A stretch of 64,000 nt of DNA from Hyaloraphidium curvatum (taxonomy: Eukaryota; Monoblepharomycota; Hyaloraphidiomycetes; Hyaloraphidiales; Hyaloraphidiaceae): contig JAIVFI010000003.1 in assembly GCA_025558095.1 (NCBI GenBank), positions 186,001 to 250,000 of the forward strand. The letters are read 5' to 3'. The position numbers and the translations under genes are program-made. The notes beneath the pieces were generated by a model. The model did no database searches. It worked only from the letters and a program-made list of their open reading frames with translations, and was not told the DNA's origin. Positions 30,801-42,375 of the stretch are shown here, piece after piece. Numbering within the stretch: position 1 is the stretch's first letter; every line of letters begins with the position of its first letter.

Positions 30801-33800
30801 CGACGCTTCAATTTGCCACACGGCGGGTAGCGACTACAACCCGTCGCTCACCGTGCGGTACGATTGCGCTATCGACGTGGACTACGTCGAGATCTACAAC
30901 CGCATTGACTGCTGGTGGGGAGGAAAGCTAGCCCCTTTCTGCTCTCTTCTCACCTATAGTCCGCATGGCAGCAAGCAGCGCATCACCAACTTTGCCTTGA
31001 CCTTCTTTGACGCGTTCGGCACGGCCATTCGGAGCCCGTACCAGTTCCAGTACGCTCTCGACATGTTCCGCATCAGCGCCTCGGAACCCAGCTGGTGTTC
31101 TGTGCGCATCGTTCTCAAGTCGGGAGCCGGTCCTTCGAACCTTCAATTGCGCGACGTGCGCCTCATTAACGAGGACGGACGCGCTCTGCACGCGTCGGAG
31201 CTTCAGATCGCCATTAGCTCCGAATGGCCCACACTCGGGGTCGGCTATTGCTTCGACGGTGACATGGGGACCATTTGCCACTCGAGTGGCGACGACCAGA
31301 GCCCGAAGCTTGCCGTGCGCTACGACTGCTCCAAGAAGAAGCTGCAGCGCGTCGAGGTGTACAATCGGATCGATTGCCCGCCAGAATGGAAATGCCCCGG
31401 CAAACTCAACTCGTTCAGGCTCGAATTCTTGGATCCCACGGGCTCGGAGCTGCGCGCGCCCTACGACTTTGAGGGTGGCAGGGGGGAGTATTTCGTGCCC
31501 GCGCAGTACGCCGTGTGCACCGTGCAGATCCGCATGAATCCGGGAGAAAGATCGGGAGAGTTTTTGAATCTGCGGCAGGTGAAGCTGTTCGACCAAAACG
31601 GCCAGATACCGTCGTCGGAGCTCCTGACAGCCTTGGCTCCGGACTGGCCAGCGGAGTACCCCGTCGGCCGGTGCTTCGATGGTTCCACCGCTCTTGATAA
31701 CATGTGTCATACGGGATCGTCGACGGAGGCTTCGCTGACCATCCGCTACAACTGCGCAATGAGGCAGTTGTCACGCGTCGAGGTCTTCAACCGCTGGGAT
31801 TCGTGCGGGGCTTTGTGCGCGGACCGGCTCAACAAGTTCCAGCTCGAGTTCCTGAGGCCGGATGGCAAGCCTTTCCGATTTCCGTACCACTTTGCCGGTG
31901 GACGCCAACTCTACAATGTGGGCGAAAAGTGCGCGATCCGGTTCGTGCCTCCTTCGGAGAAACCTGAATTGCGCCTGCGGGAGCTGCGGCTCTTTGGAAC
32001 GGACAATGCTCTCTTTCCGCCCTCGGATCTCGTTTTCGGAGCGGACTGGAGGGCGTGCTTCGACGGCAACGACAACACCCAGTGCATCATCCCGGCGTCG
32101 GCAGCGGACGAGACTTATGTCGTCAGATACCCGTGCACGAAGACTGTTCTGACGCGCGTCGAAGTCGTTCCGGCCGAAGGAGATTCCTCGATCACGCGGT
32201 TCCAGTTAGAGTTTCTCGACGCGGCCATGTTTCCGAGCCGCGAGCCCTCGTTGTTCAAAACGTGGAAGGCCCTGTACACCATCACGGCCGGATCGACTGG
32301 TGAGCTGGATGCCTTTCGTGGACGTCCGGTGCTGACATTGTGCTCTCTTCCCGTACAGCCAACATCGCCGCCGCCTCGGATCTCGAAGCCGAGTTTAATG
32401 TGAGCTGCTTTCCTTGAAGGATCTGCGGGCTGTGGAGCTAACCGGCACTCGCCATACATACAGGCCGCGCGTACAGCGGCGGAGGCAAAACCCGTCGCAG
32501 AAACCCCCGCCGTGAGCGCGCAGCTTTCTGCTCCATTGATGGGCTGCTTATCAGTCACTGCCTCTCTCCAGAGCCTCCAAGCCGCTTTCGAGAAGAACAA
32601 GCTGGATTGGCCGACCCTGAAGAAGGACACCGCCTGTCCCGGTGGCTATTCGCCCTTCGGATCCAAGGAGCGGGGAGGCTTCTGCTGCTCTGGGGACGTC
32701 TCACCCGACGGGCTGCAATGCACCGGCGGCGACTATTGCGGGTTTCCCGGAACCCCGCGCCCTCCGGACGCCAAGTGGAAAACTTGCCGAACAACCTCCA
32801 AGATCGTGTGTCCGGCGGGCTACGCCGCGTTTGGCGACTACTTGGGCGGCTTCTGCTGCAAGGGCAAGATCGCCGCCGACGGAAGCTCCTGCGATGGCGA
32901 GTCGTGCCGGATTCAAGGGGTGAGCAAGTATTGGCTTTTCGCAGCCGTTTCTTATACTTCACCGTCAGAACAACCGCACGGAGAGCGTGCCCTTGTGCAG
33001 GAGCGGGGTGCCCGCAGCAGAACCGCTGACTGTGGAAGCGGACCTGCGAGCCGCCAAAGACCTCCCGCCAGCTCATCCAAAGCCATCAGGTCCCGTGGAC
33101 GAAAAGGAGGTCTTCAATTATGTTTGCGCATCGGGAACCTCGCCCTACGGAACTGGTTTCTGCTGCGGCGGAGAGGTTTCCGCCGACGGAGCCAAATGCT
33201 TGAGCGGCGCAAGCTGCGCTTTCCCGAGGAACGCAGACAACCAGACTGCGGCATGCCGTGACGGCCAGCGGTACATATGTCCGCGGGGCTCCGTTCCGTA
33301 CAACGATGCTCGAGGCGGGTTCTGCTGCAGCGGGCGCGTGAAGGACCCCCCGGGTCTCTCGTGTGAGGGCTCATCGTGTGCCTTCACGACGAATGGCCGG
33401 CCGCAAGGACAGCCGTTCTGCGATGGCTCGATTGTCAGGGATGTTTCCGTACTGGAGGATGCTTCTGCCGTGAAAGTGTCGTCGCCGCCGCCCGAGGTTG
33501 TCCCGGGCGACTCGGAGCCATCTCCCGGTGTGGACGTGGGACATCTCGCGCTATCGTGTCCCGGGCTTCCGTCGCACGGCTTCAACCGGCGCCTCAGTAT
33601 CCGTCTTACCGGTGCCGTTCCCTGGTCAAAGGCTCTGCCGCTGGCGAATCTGCTGCTGAACAACAATCCGTTCGAGCTGCCTGACGGCATGGGGAAGCTC
33701 TCGGACGTGGCAAAGATCGTGCACGTGGCCATGGACTTTGACGCCCTGCCGGCGATCGCGGCGGCCAACGTCATCATCCAGGTGCCCAACGTGACGGTGT

Positions 33801-36800
33801 CGCACGATTTTGGCCTCGTCGACATCACGGGCAACCTCGCGTACGGCTCCGAATCGGGCGCGTCCTTTGATCTTTCTGGATCCGGGCGGCTGCCCGGGCT
33901 CGCCTCGGGCGTTCCTTTTCAAATGGCGCTCCTGACGGACGGCGACATGATTCCCTTGACGCTGGCTACGCAGGACCGGCCCTTGACGCTGAACTCGATG
34001 CTGACCGGCATGCGGATGCAGTCTGCCTATGGCGACCTGCCGCAGGTCCCGCTCTTGTCGTCCAAGTTGGCGGAGTTTCTCCAGATCCAGATCAAGAACG
34101 TCGTTCTCTTTTTCTGCAAACCCGGGGCGAAGTCTCGCGGCTGCGTGCCGCGCGCCTCGATCAACATCCTCGTCCCCTCGAGCCTCCTGTCTTTCGACAA
34201 CAGTCTGCTGCCCGTGTCGTTGAACGACGCACTCCTTACGGTCTCCATGGTGGACGTCTTCTCCTCGTCGCGGAGCCTCGAGTTCCGCATCACCGGGAAA
34301 TGGAACGTCGCCGGGGTGCCGCTCGTGCTGACGGTGATGCGCGCTCCCAGCGAGGAGCAGCTGGATCTGACGGACTATTCGGGGACCGACGACCAGCCCT
34401 CGAGAAGGCCGCGACTCGCCGCGCGCGAACATGTCCTCGATCAAGACGATTCCGAGAGCGACCGAGACGTTGAGCTCGATGCGGATCGTGGCGTCGTGGA
34501 TGACGCGGTTGGATCCGATCGCGTCGCCGAGGACGTCGTCGGGCTTTCCGGCATGCCTTCCATTGAGGTGGCTGGGGACGACGGTCTATCGGACGCGCTT
34601 CCTGCAACGGACGATTCCTGGGTACAGTTTCCGGACCTGTCGCACACCTTCAGCGCGGGAGCCGGGTTCTTCGACGTCCCTCTCGCTCATGTTAACCACC
34701 ATCTTTACCGTACCCATCTCGAGAGGCGCGGATTGGATCCTGCGCTGGCACACCGGCGCCATCTGCTGCGGAACGAGACCACTCGCACACTCCAACGACG
34801 CGAAGCTAAGGATGAGTCTGGCGCGGCGCACTCCAAGTCGCGGACTGTGCTGGCAAAAGCCAGGCCGACTGCCGCAAGGAGGGTTGCAAAGTCGCCGAAG
34901 AGGAAGCCCGGGGTGCGGGTGCCGAAGGGATCGTCCGGCATGTGGGTCGTCTCCGCGGTGGCTCCGAGTCTCCAGCTGGGCAAGCTTCTGGATGCTTTGT
35001 CTGCCAAGATCCTTCCTTCGGGTGCGTCCGTCTGATACGTGCCCGTTTCCCGGCTAAGTATCGCGGTCAACAGGCGAGGTTTCCGACGTCGTCAGGAGCA
35101 CGGGCTTGGACGACTTTGAGATCAAGGATTTCGGCTTGATGCTCGTACTTGGCCAAAAGGAGCTGTTTCTTCGCCTTTCGGGCTCCACGGACAGGCTTCC
35201 CGGCGAACCCAGGGTCCAGATCGTGGTGAAGCGCGAGGTCGGGGGCAGCTTTGAGGGCGCGATCGCGCTTGGTGCCAAGGGCGAGATCTTTTCCGAGACG
35301 ATGCGCAAGTTTGTGCCCGGTTTCGAGCTTCCGGGTTTGGACCTCGTCGCCTCGGGGCTCACGATGGGGATCATTATCTCTAGCAAGACCATGGAGCTGA
35401 CCAACAGCGCGCTTGCGCTCTACAGCCCGCTCGACTACATCGGGTCAATCCATCGGGGCCTTGAACTCAACCTCCGGATGGGCCTCCCCAAAACGTGCTC
35501 CGGATTTTGCGATGTGATGAAGCAGCTTCTCGGCCCGGACGTTGGCCTGCAGGTCATGGTCATCGTGGACTCTTCCTCCGTGGTACTCGGTGCGGGCGTC
35601 ACGGACGTCAAGATCACCGACGGGCTCACGTTGCAGTCCGTCAAGTTTGAGGCCAGCTTCAGCAAATCTGCAGGAGCGATGATGAAGCTCATCGGCACTC
35701 TGATGCTGGACGTCGATTCTAGCCAGCCGCCGCTCATTTTTGATGCGTACGTTGGCGTGAAAGGTGCAAGCGTGTTGCTGGGAGGCAAAATGAAGGGCAT
35801 TTGGCGCAAGGCTTTCGGCTGGGACCGGCTGGCGGTCGGAAACTTGGTACTCGAAGTCGGCATCACAGCTGCTCTCGGGGCACCTTCGATCTTGATTGGG
35901 GGGGAGGTTGCAATCGGCAAGAACTGCTACACTTCTTCGGACACGTTCGACCTCAGCAACAACAAGTGCTTTGGTGGCGCGGTGTACATCGGCACCGACC
36001 CGGTCAACCCGCAGAGCAACTGGTTCGTTGATTCCGGAGTCACTCTCTGCACACACCTCACTCTATGAGCGCTGGCAGGTTCGCGGGCGAGCTCAACAAC
36101 GTCGATCTCAGGCACATCATCGGGGCCTTCACCGACAACGAGCCCGACGAGAGCGTGTTCCCGAAGCCGCTGCTCAACTCGGGCTTTCCTGGGAAACTGC
36201 AAGTGTCGTACTGTCCCGCAGGAGGCTGCGAGGTTCCCGGCCACTCGTTCGGGATGGGTTTCTACCTGAATGGGTCAGGAAAAGTTGGGTACCGTTTCAC
36301 GCTCAATCTCTAACCTTGTTCCACTGCCAGAACCATCAACATCTTCGATGTGACGGCCCGCGCCGAAATCCTCGTATACCCGTCGAAGCAGATCAAGCTC
36401 GACTTTGAGCTGTCTCCACTCAACCTCGCCAACGGCCTCATCGTTGCCTACTACAGCAAGGAGGATTCGTCGCGGGGTCCCCGCCTCAAGCTCGACATTG
36501 AGTACGCCAGGATGGACAAAGCCACCCTGCTGCTCAATGGCTATGTGAAAGTGTTCCTATTTGAAGTCGAGGCCGCGATCGAGATTTCGCCCACGGTCGG
36601 TGGATCGTCGTGCGCTTTTCGCGTCTCTGCTAACCATCTCCCCAGCACTACAAGATCGAATTCGAGGCATCCTACTTCGCGTTTCATGCCAGTTTCTTGC
36701 TGCAGGCGCAAATCGGAGCAAGACTGGGTGCGAGCCTTCGGTCCACGATTCGCAACGGCCATCTGACTCCACATGCAGCCTTCCGAATGCAGGCCGAGTT

Positions 36801-39502
36801 CTCCATGTCGCATTTTCAAGCCTTTGTCGACGCGGTCGTGAAAGCGGTCGAGGGATGGGCCGAAGACGCGTCCAAAGTCATGGGAAAGGCCAAGGCCGGG
36901 GTGGAGTCCGCGCAGAAGAAAGTCAACGAGGTCAAGAACTCGGTCTGCGAATTCCGAGACAGGTGCCAGGCTGCGGCGGACGCGGTCAAGTGCAAGCGCC
37001 GGATCAAGAAGCGCGGGCTGGAGGGAGGTCAAGCGGGCAATCGCCGTTCGGATAGGCGCATGCTTGGCAAGCGTACCTCCAAGGGGCTCGACAACCGCAG
37101 CGAGGGCGGTCATCACCTGGAGAAGCGTTTGGGCATCATCAAGAGCAGCTTCGAAAAAGCCTTCAATTGGTGAGTTTCTTTACGCGCAGGTAGACTGGGA
37201 AAGTCGATGATCTCGTCTGCAATCAGGGTGAAAAACGCAGCCATTACTGTGGCCAAGGGCGTTGCGAGCGCGGCAAGATGGGCGGCGGACCAGGCGGTCA
37301 ATGCCGGGAACGCTATCAAGTCCGCCGCCGAAGACGTGGGCAAATTTGTCAAGGACACCGCTGTCAAGGCGGCGGACTGGACGGCAAAGACCGCCACCAG
37401 GGTGGCGAACGAGATCAAGAACGGCGTGTGCGCCGGATGGGAAATGGCATCGGGTTCGTCGGATGCGGCGGCCGTAGTCGGAACCAGCTCATCTGGCTTT
37501 CCATCTCCCAGGAGCTATCATTGATGGAGCTTGCAAAGCTGCTTGCGAAGTCGCCAAGGCCGGTTTGGACATTGCCAACGGCGTGCTGGCCGCCGCTAAC
37601 GCCGGTAGGCCTGCCTTGCACACCGCGAAAGCCGTTCTTGCCAGGCTGACCTCGATGCCTCAGTCGTCACGGGCATAGACATGGCCATCCAGGCCGCGGC
37701 CACGATCTTCAAGGAGATCGCCAAGAAAATCGCCGAGCAAATCCAGATCCGCAGGGTATCGATTGGTGAGAAGGCCACCGAAGCCGCGGGCAACGGCTTA
37801 CCCTTTTTGCCCTTGCATAGCGGCCGACGTCAGCGCCGATCTCAAGGCCGGCATGATGGGCGGCAGCGTCGGCGTCCAGATAGAGGCCAAGCTCTTCGGG
37901 AAGGAGATCGACGTCGGGTTCACGATCGACTTCAACGGTGGCAACGGCGCGGCTGGATCCCGTTGCTGCGCCTGACATTGTGCCGTCGCAGACATCGTAC
38001 GATCCGCCGGCAAGTTCTTCTCCGACCACGTGAAGGACCTCGCCGTCGATTTCGCCAAGTCGAAGCTGGGCATTAGCTGGCGCGGTGGGTTTAGCGTCCG
38101 CGGTGTGTGGACTTGTCTGATCCCAACCCTGACTCATGCAGAGAAACGTCGCTTGCTCGCCGCGCGAGAGGCCGCCCCGAGCGGCGCGATTCCGATGTCG
38201 AAACTGCCTTGGATGCCCGGATTCAAGGAAGGATTCGACCAGGTCGGTTGGCAGCTGCACGGGCAGGACTTTCATGACGCTCACTTCCTCACCAGGGCCC
38301 GCCGCCCGGGCAACCCGGCGGCGAGGACAACGACTTCCGGATCAAGTTCGGCGAGTCGCTCTACCTCAGCTGCGCGACCACGATCGGGGCCTTCAGCCGC
38401 AAGGGCGCCCCCTGCGTGTTTGCGGACAAGGCGCGGGCGACCATGTTCATGAGCGCGCCCGAGCCGAGCGGGAAGCAGTCGTTCCGCGCCGGGAAATACT
38501 GCCTGGCCGTCGACCGCAGCTCCAACGTCGTCCTCACGCCGTGCCTGGCCGACCAGCCCAACGGCGTGTGGATCTACGACGCCGTGACGGGGCAGCTCTC
38601 GTCCAAGGGCGCGGGGGTGGCGCGGGCCGCGGACGCGGGCAGCGCCATCACCAGGGCGGACATCGAGTTTGCGTCGCTGGCCAGCGACGGCAAGTGCATG
38701 ACGGTGACCAAGGGCAAGAAGGCGCGGGTGACGCGGTGCTACGGGCTCGGCGACAAACCCGCCGATCTGAAAGTGCAGCGCTTCACCATGCGCATCAACG
38801 TCGAGTCCATCAACCTCGGCGACCTCGTCACCTTCCACGCCGCGGGCCTGTACGAGCGCTCGTACATCGCCGCGGACCCGGCGGACGGCAGCGTGTCGCT
38901 CAGGCCCGGGGACCTGGACGACCAGCAGGCCGACAACCTCGCGGCGTTCAGGGTCGTCGAGCCGCTGTGCGGGGCCAACTACCACTTCACCCTCGAGAGC
39001 GTCGCGCGGCCGGGGTTCTACCTCTCCAGCGCGCCCGGCGATCGGCCCAGGCTCGTGCTGACGGACAAGCCGGCGGGCAGGGACCACGCGTGCTGGCTGC
39101 CCACGCCCGGCCCGGCGAGGCCCAAGTACGCCTCGGGGTGCCCGGGGATCATCTTTGGCCTGCGGTCGCGCGGGGTTCAGGGCACGTTCCTCCGAGCGAC
39201 GGAAAAGGGCGGCCTGGTGCTGTCGGGGGCGCCGGACGAGTTCATGCTCTCGTGCTGGAGGCCGGTGCCCCCGCTCGGGGCGCCGTCGGCGGCGAACCCG
39301 TTCCCCGAGGGCGGCGGGGAGGCGGAGGAGGATGCGCCCGGGAGCGGGGTGCAGGAGGAGGACATTGCAGCGGGGGGGATGGAGGACGAAGAGGAGGGGG
39401 ACGGGGAGTTTGGACAGTGGCGGCTCGATCCGCGTCGGGAGCTCTAGGGCAGGGTCGTGAGGTGCATGTTGGCTTTGACAGATCTATTGCTCGTCTCGCT
39501 TG
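27716..39502 (+). repeat. Arm 1 of a giant inverted duplication
   Basis: This 11.8-kb segment recurs in reverse complement at 42376-54036. The outer edge lies where a shared GACCCAGAATCGCTGCCCCC begins (27719-27738). The inner edge is where GTCTCGCTTG ends (39493-39502). From about 31426 inward the arms are almost identical (single-base differences hundreds of bases apart). From 27716 to 31425 they differ at many positions and by indels. The arm holds one complete giant gene. Confidence 0.95.
27832..39447 (+). CDS. Giant multidomain secreted/surface lectin-like protein, copy A (many exons)
   Basis: One multi-exon gene, ATG 27832 to stop 39447; probably over 3,000 residues. Introns placed with confidence include 28193-28263, 28362-28419, 36023-36076, 36289-36330 and 36596-36645; others follow the same short GT-AG pattern. 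Order: signal anchor (TLLAVLLLALVLLIAPADA); acidic Glu/Ser/Asp repeats (to about 29200); six F5/8C fucolectin-like repeats (about 29600-32300) with the recurring pattern LNLRDVKL ... CFDG ... ICHT ... LTVRYDC ... VEVYNRIDC; four Cys-rich units with GGFCC/GTGFCC (about 32610-33420); a large unrecognised domain (about 33500-36600); amphipathic Ala/Lys helices (36800-37500); and a C-terminal AbfB-like beta-trefoil region (38300-39290) with an acidic tail. Binding of surface or environmental glycans is the likely role; this is inference from the lectin-type repeats. Confidence 0.7.
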
Positions 39503-39765
39503 ACGGGCGCGGCGTTCAAAAGTGCTGCTCCGGTTCTTGTCCTCCACCCCCGTCGGAAGCATTTCAAGCACGATGAGATCGGAAGAGGGGTTTCCCGCAG
39601 CCCACAGCCTTGGAGATGTCGCGGTGTCGCGCCAAGCTTTGAACGGATTGGTATGTATGGCGGGTGTTTGCATCAGTTCGCTCCGGCCTCTCAACACGAA
39701 TCCCGCAAATCGCGGTGCGCTCCCCGCCGCCGGCCTTCAATCGCCGCGATGCAACGGCCACTTGA
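39448..39765. other. Spacer edge: no gene recognised
   Basis: About 320 bases from the stop of giant gene A to the F-box relic. The first 55 bases still belong to duplication arm 1; the rest is unique spacer. No RNA gene or regulatory element is recognised. Confidence 0.3.
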
Positions 39766-40104
39766 CCCCACACGCTCGACGCGCTCGCTGCCGACGCGCT
39801 CGCGCACATCGCCGGGCGACTGCCCCTGCTTTCCCTCGTGAAGCTGGGATCGACGTGCCGCGGCCTCCGCCGGTTTGTGTTCCTCGCGGACTGCGACACG
39901 CCGCTGCACGGCGCGTGGCGGACGGTCGACTTTGCGGCCATGCAGAGCCGCGGGGAGCCCATCCGTCCAGGGGAGACGATGCCCGCGAACGGGGTGTCGC
40001 CGGCGCACGTCACCGATGCCACGGTCATCGCGATGCGCGGAAACATGTCCCCCGCGGCGCTGGACACCGTGCGCGAGGTGCGGCTCGACTGGACCGCCGT
40101 CTGA
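39766..40104 (+). pseudogene. F-box protein relic in the spacer
   Basis: The plus frame 39766-40104 encodes an F-box-like motif (LDALAADALAHIAGRLPLLS, then LGSTCRGLRRFVFLADCD) followed by GAWRTVDFAAM and an LRR-like DTVREVRLDW. It has no in-frame ATG before the F-box: the nearest ATG (39750) is in a different frame, and a TGA at 39763 closes this frame upstream. It stops at 40104, after which another frame continues with LERRCVPKAG-like LRR-type coding. A frame-damaged or truncated copy of an F-box/LRR gene is the simplest reading; an undetected 5' exon is the alternative. Confidence 0.45.
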
Positions 40105-40394
40105 GCCTTGAGAGGCGCTGCGTGCCCAAGGCGGGAAGCTGCCCAGGTTGGTGCATTGGAACAACACCAGGAGGCGGCGCCGCGGACCGTCCCCGCCGCG
40201 CATGCAAATCCGCGCGATGCTTCCGCTGCCGGGCACCGCGCAGCCGTCGCCTGGGCGCGACGCGAAAGAGGCATGAGTCACGTCGCTGTTGGGGACGCAA
40301 TTCAAGGCCGCCCGCCCCCTCTGCAGTCCCTGACGCCATCGCTAGACAAGGAGCGCCCGGATCCGCCTTCCCCCCTTCCAGCAGAGCCATCGCC

Positions 40395-40677
40395 ATGTCC
40401 GGTAAGCTCCGCAGCCCCCGCGCCGCCGCGCCGCACCGCGCTGATTGCCGCGCAGACCCCGCCGCCGCTCCCGAGCAGCCCGCCGCCGCCCCCGCCGCCG
40501 CCGCCGAGCCCGCCGCCGAAGCCGACGGCGAGGTGCAAGCCCTCGGCCGTGAGTGCCGCGCTCCGCCCCGCCGCAGCACGCTGACGCCCCCGCCCGCCAG
40601 GCATCCGGGAGGGCAGGGACAAGAAGTTCACGGAGGACATCCAGAAGAAGCTCTACCAGGACATGCCGATCGAGTAG
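40395..40677 (+). CDS. 58-residue protein of unknown function with a 7-base first coding exon
   Basis: Exons 40395-40401 (ATG TCC G), 40456-40548 and 40601-40677 join in phase across two ordinary introns (54 and 52 bases; GTAAGC and GTGAGT donors, CAG ends). The product begins MSDPAAAPEQPAAAP, has an Ala/Pro/Glu-rich N-terminal half, and ends in a charged helical segment with GRIREGRDKKFTEDIQKKLY and a DMPIE terminus. Three in-phase joins with textbook splice sites and a clean stop make a real gene likely despite its size. No signal peptide or membrane span. Family not recognised. It lies convergent with the methyltransferase gene, 57 bases away. Confidence 0.65.
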
Positions 40678-40734
40678 CCCAAGTAGCGGCACATGGCCGA
40701 CTAGACGCATCTCCCTTCCCGCCGTCCCGTCCCT

Positions 40735-41643
40735 TCACCTGACCTCTGCGCTGAGGACGGCGCACGGGTACGCGTACAGGACGGCGTCGCCCTCCAGCCG
40801 CACCTCGATCCCGAGGCTGCCGTCCGCCGCCGACCGCCTGAACATGTCCAGCACCTTCTCCTCGTCCCCGGGGGCGGGGAAGCTCCGCGCGAGGAGGTTC
40901 CTCGCGTCGTCGCGGATCTCATAGCGTGCTTCCTCCAGCTCCACGAGCCCGGCCTGCAGAAAGAGCCCCCGCAGCTCGGCAAGCGCCAGAGCGCGAACGT
41001 GCGACGGGTCGCGCAGCCGCTCCAGGGCGTTGAACGCCGCGGCCTTGTCCGCGGAGGGGTGCGAGTACATGTCGCAGACCACCACCCGGCCGCCGGGGCG
41101 CACGATCCGCACCATCTCGCGCAAGACGGAGAGCGGGTCGGGGAAGTGGTGGAACGAGTACCGCGTGGCCGCCACGTCCACCGACCCGGCTTCGAAGGGG
41201 AGGTTTGCGGCATCGCCGATCCGGAACTCGGCGTTCCGCAACCCGGCCTCGCCCGCCCTCTCCTCCGCCCGCTCGAGCATCGCGGGCGTCACGTCGATGC
41301 CGATCACTCTTGCGCCCGGCACGGCCCCCGCGAACGCGCACGCGACGATGCCGCCGCCGCACGCGACGTCGACGACCAGCCCGTCCGGCGGGGGGCGGCC
41401 GGCGGCGATCACCATCGCGAGCGCGCGCGCGTCGTTGATCGGCGCGGCGGCGTTGAACCCCGCGGCCTGCAGCGTGAACTGGTCGAGGATGAGGTCGCGG
41501 TGCGTCGGCATGGCGGCGGGGGTGAAGACGGGGCGGTGCGGCGGGCGGGAGACAGTGCGGGAGGCAGCCGCGTCCACGCGGAGGAGGGAGAGCGGGCGGA
41601 GGAGGCTGCGCGGCAGGCGGCGGGATGCGAGGCGCGGCAGCAT
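40735..41643 (-). CDS. Class I SAM-dependent methyltransferase (UbiE/Methyltransf_11-like)
   Basis: One intronless frame of 302 codons. Residues 1-44 are Arg/Leu/Ser/Ala-rich without acidic residues until Asp24, a possible mitochondrial presequence; a second ATG (MPTHRDLILDQF) could be the mature-type start. The SAM-binding motif I is VVDVACGGGIVAC, motif II GARVIGIDVTPAMLERAEE, then IGDAANLPFEAGSVDVAATR with SFHHFPDPLSVLREMVRIVRPGG. The C-terminal part (YEIRDDARNLLARS, FRRSAADGSLGIEV) resembles bacterial stand-alone methyltransferases. Substrate unknown. Lack of introns, in a window where nearly every long gene has them, and the bacterial flavour hint at horizontal origin. Confidence 0.82.
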   Translation of the reverse strand: MLPRLASRRLPRSLLRPLSLLRVDAAASRTVSRPPHRPVFTPAAMPTHRDLILDQFTLQAAGFNAAAPINDARALAMVIAAGRPPPDGLVVDVACGGGIVACAFAGAVPGARVIGIDVTPAMLERAEERAGEAGLRNAEFRIGDAANLPFEAGSVDVAATRYSFHHFPDPLSVLREMVRIVRPGGRVVVCDMYSHPSADKAAAFNALERLRDPSHVRALALAELRGLFLQAGLVELEEARYEIRDDARNLLARSFPAPGDEEKVLDMFRRSAADGSLGIEVRLEGDAVLYAYPCAVLSAEVR

Positions 41644-42375
41644 ATTCCGGGGAGGCGCGGGTTTTGTATCCGCAGTTCCGGTGGGAGGGCGGGGATGAGA
41701 TGTAGGAGGTCCGGGTCTGGGGTCTTGGTCTACGGGGTCGCCGCCGCCGAGGTCGGGCTGCCGAGGCGCACCGGTACGTTCCCCTGCTCCTGGGAGTTTG
41801 CGGATCTCCCCCTAGTCGACGCCGGCGTAACGGCGTGGCACCGTCTGCTGTTGGGGCGGACTGTTTCAGCCCGCGCAGACCGGTTGGCGCACTGCAAGAT
41901 TCGCAGTTGCTCTGCCGGCCAGTCAGTGGAGCGGTTCGCCGGATGCGTCGCCCTTGCCCTTGTACCCCAAACGGATGAGAAATCGGTTGGATCGGAGCCT
42001 GCATCGAACGAGCCGCGGCGGGCTGCGCGGCGGCGGGGTCCGCGCGGTCGGCGGTCAGCGCCGGGGCGGGCGGGCGGCCGCGCGGCGCCTTGCGCACCGG
42101 ACATGGCGATGGGTCCGGATGGGGGGTCCGGTGCTCAGAGGGGTTCCGCGGGGGGCGTCTTGGCGCTCAAGGACTCGCGGCTCGGCGGGCGGGCGGTCCC
42201 TGCGTCCTTGGGCCCTGGGTATGACTCATCCCCACCACATGCGTCCACGCCGTGTCTAAGGCCGTAGGCTTGTGCTACAGGGACCCCCTCTTCCGGTAGC
42301 TTCGTCCCTGGAGTGCTTCGGACAGGGGTGGAGGACTAGAACCGGCCTAGCCATTTGGAAGCCCGCGTCGGAACC
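41644..42375. other. Unique spacer DNA without a recognised gene
   Basis: About 730 bases between the methyltransferase start and the inner edge of arm 2. Open frames here look like GC-rich chance frames (Arg/Gly/Ala-rich, no motif). It should include the methyltransferase promoter. No RNA gene or repeat is seen. Confidence 0.3.

Noticed and set aside
38136-39503. 455-codon Arg/Gly/Gln-rich plus-strand frame (and its mirror at 42347-43744)
   Set aside because: Out-of-frame shadow of the AbfB-like exon. The true frame has structured sequence and ends in the same place in both arms.
39522-40742. 406-codon plus-strand frame across the spacer
   Set aside because: Low-complexity Arg/Ala/Pro translation overlapping the F-box frame and the three-exon micro-gene in another frame; no motif.
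40919-42267. Long frames opposite and overlapping the methyltransferase gene (40919-42097 minus, 40999-42267 plus)
   Set aside because: Antisense or out-of-frame shadows of a GC-rich gene; no family motifs, composition dominated by Arg, Gly and Ala.
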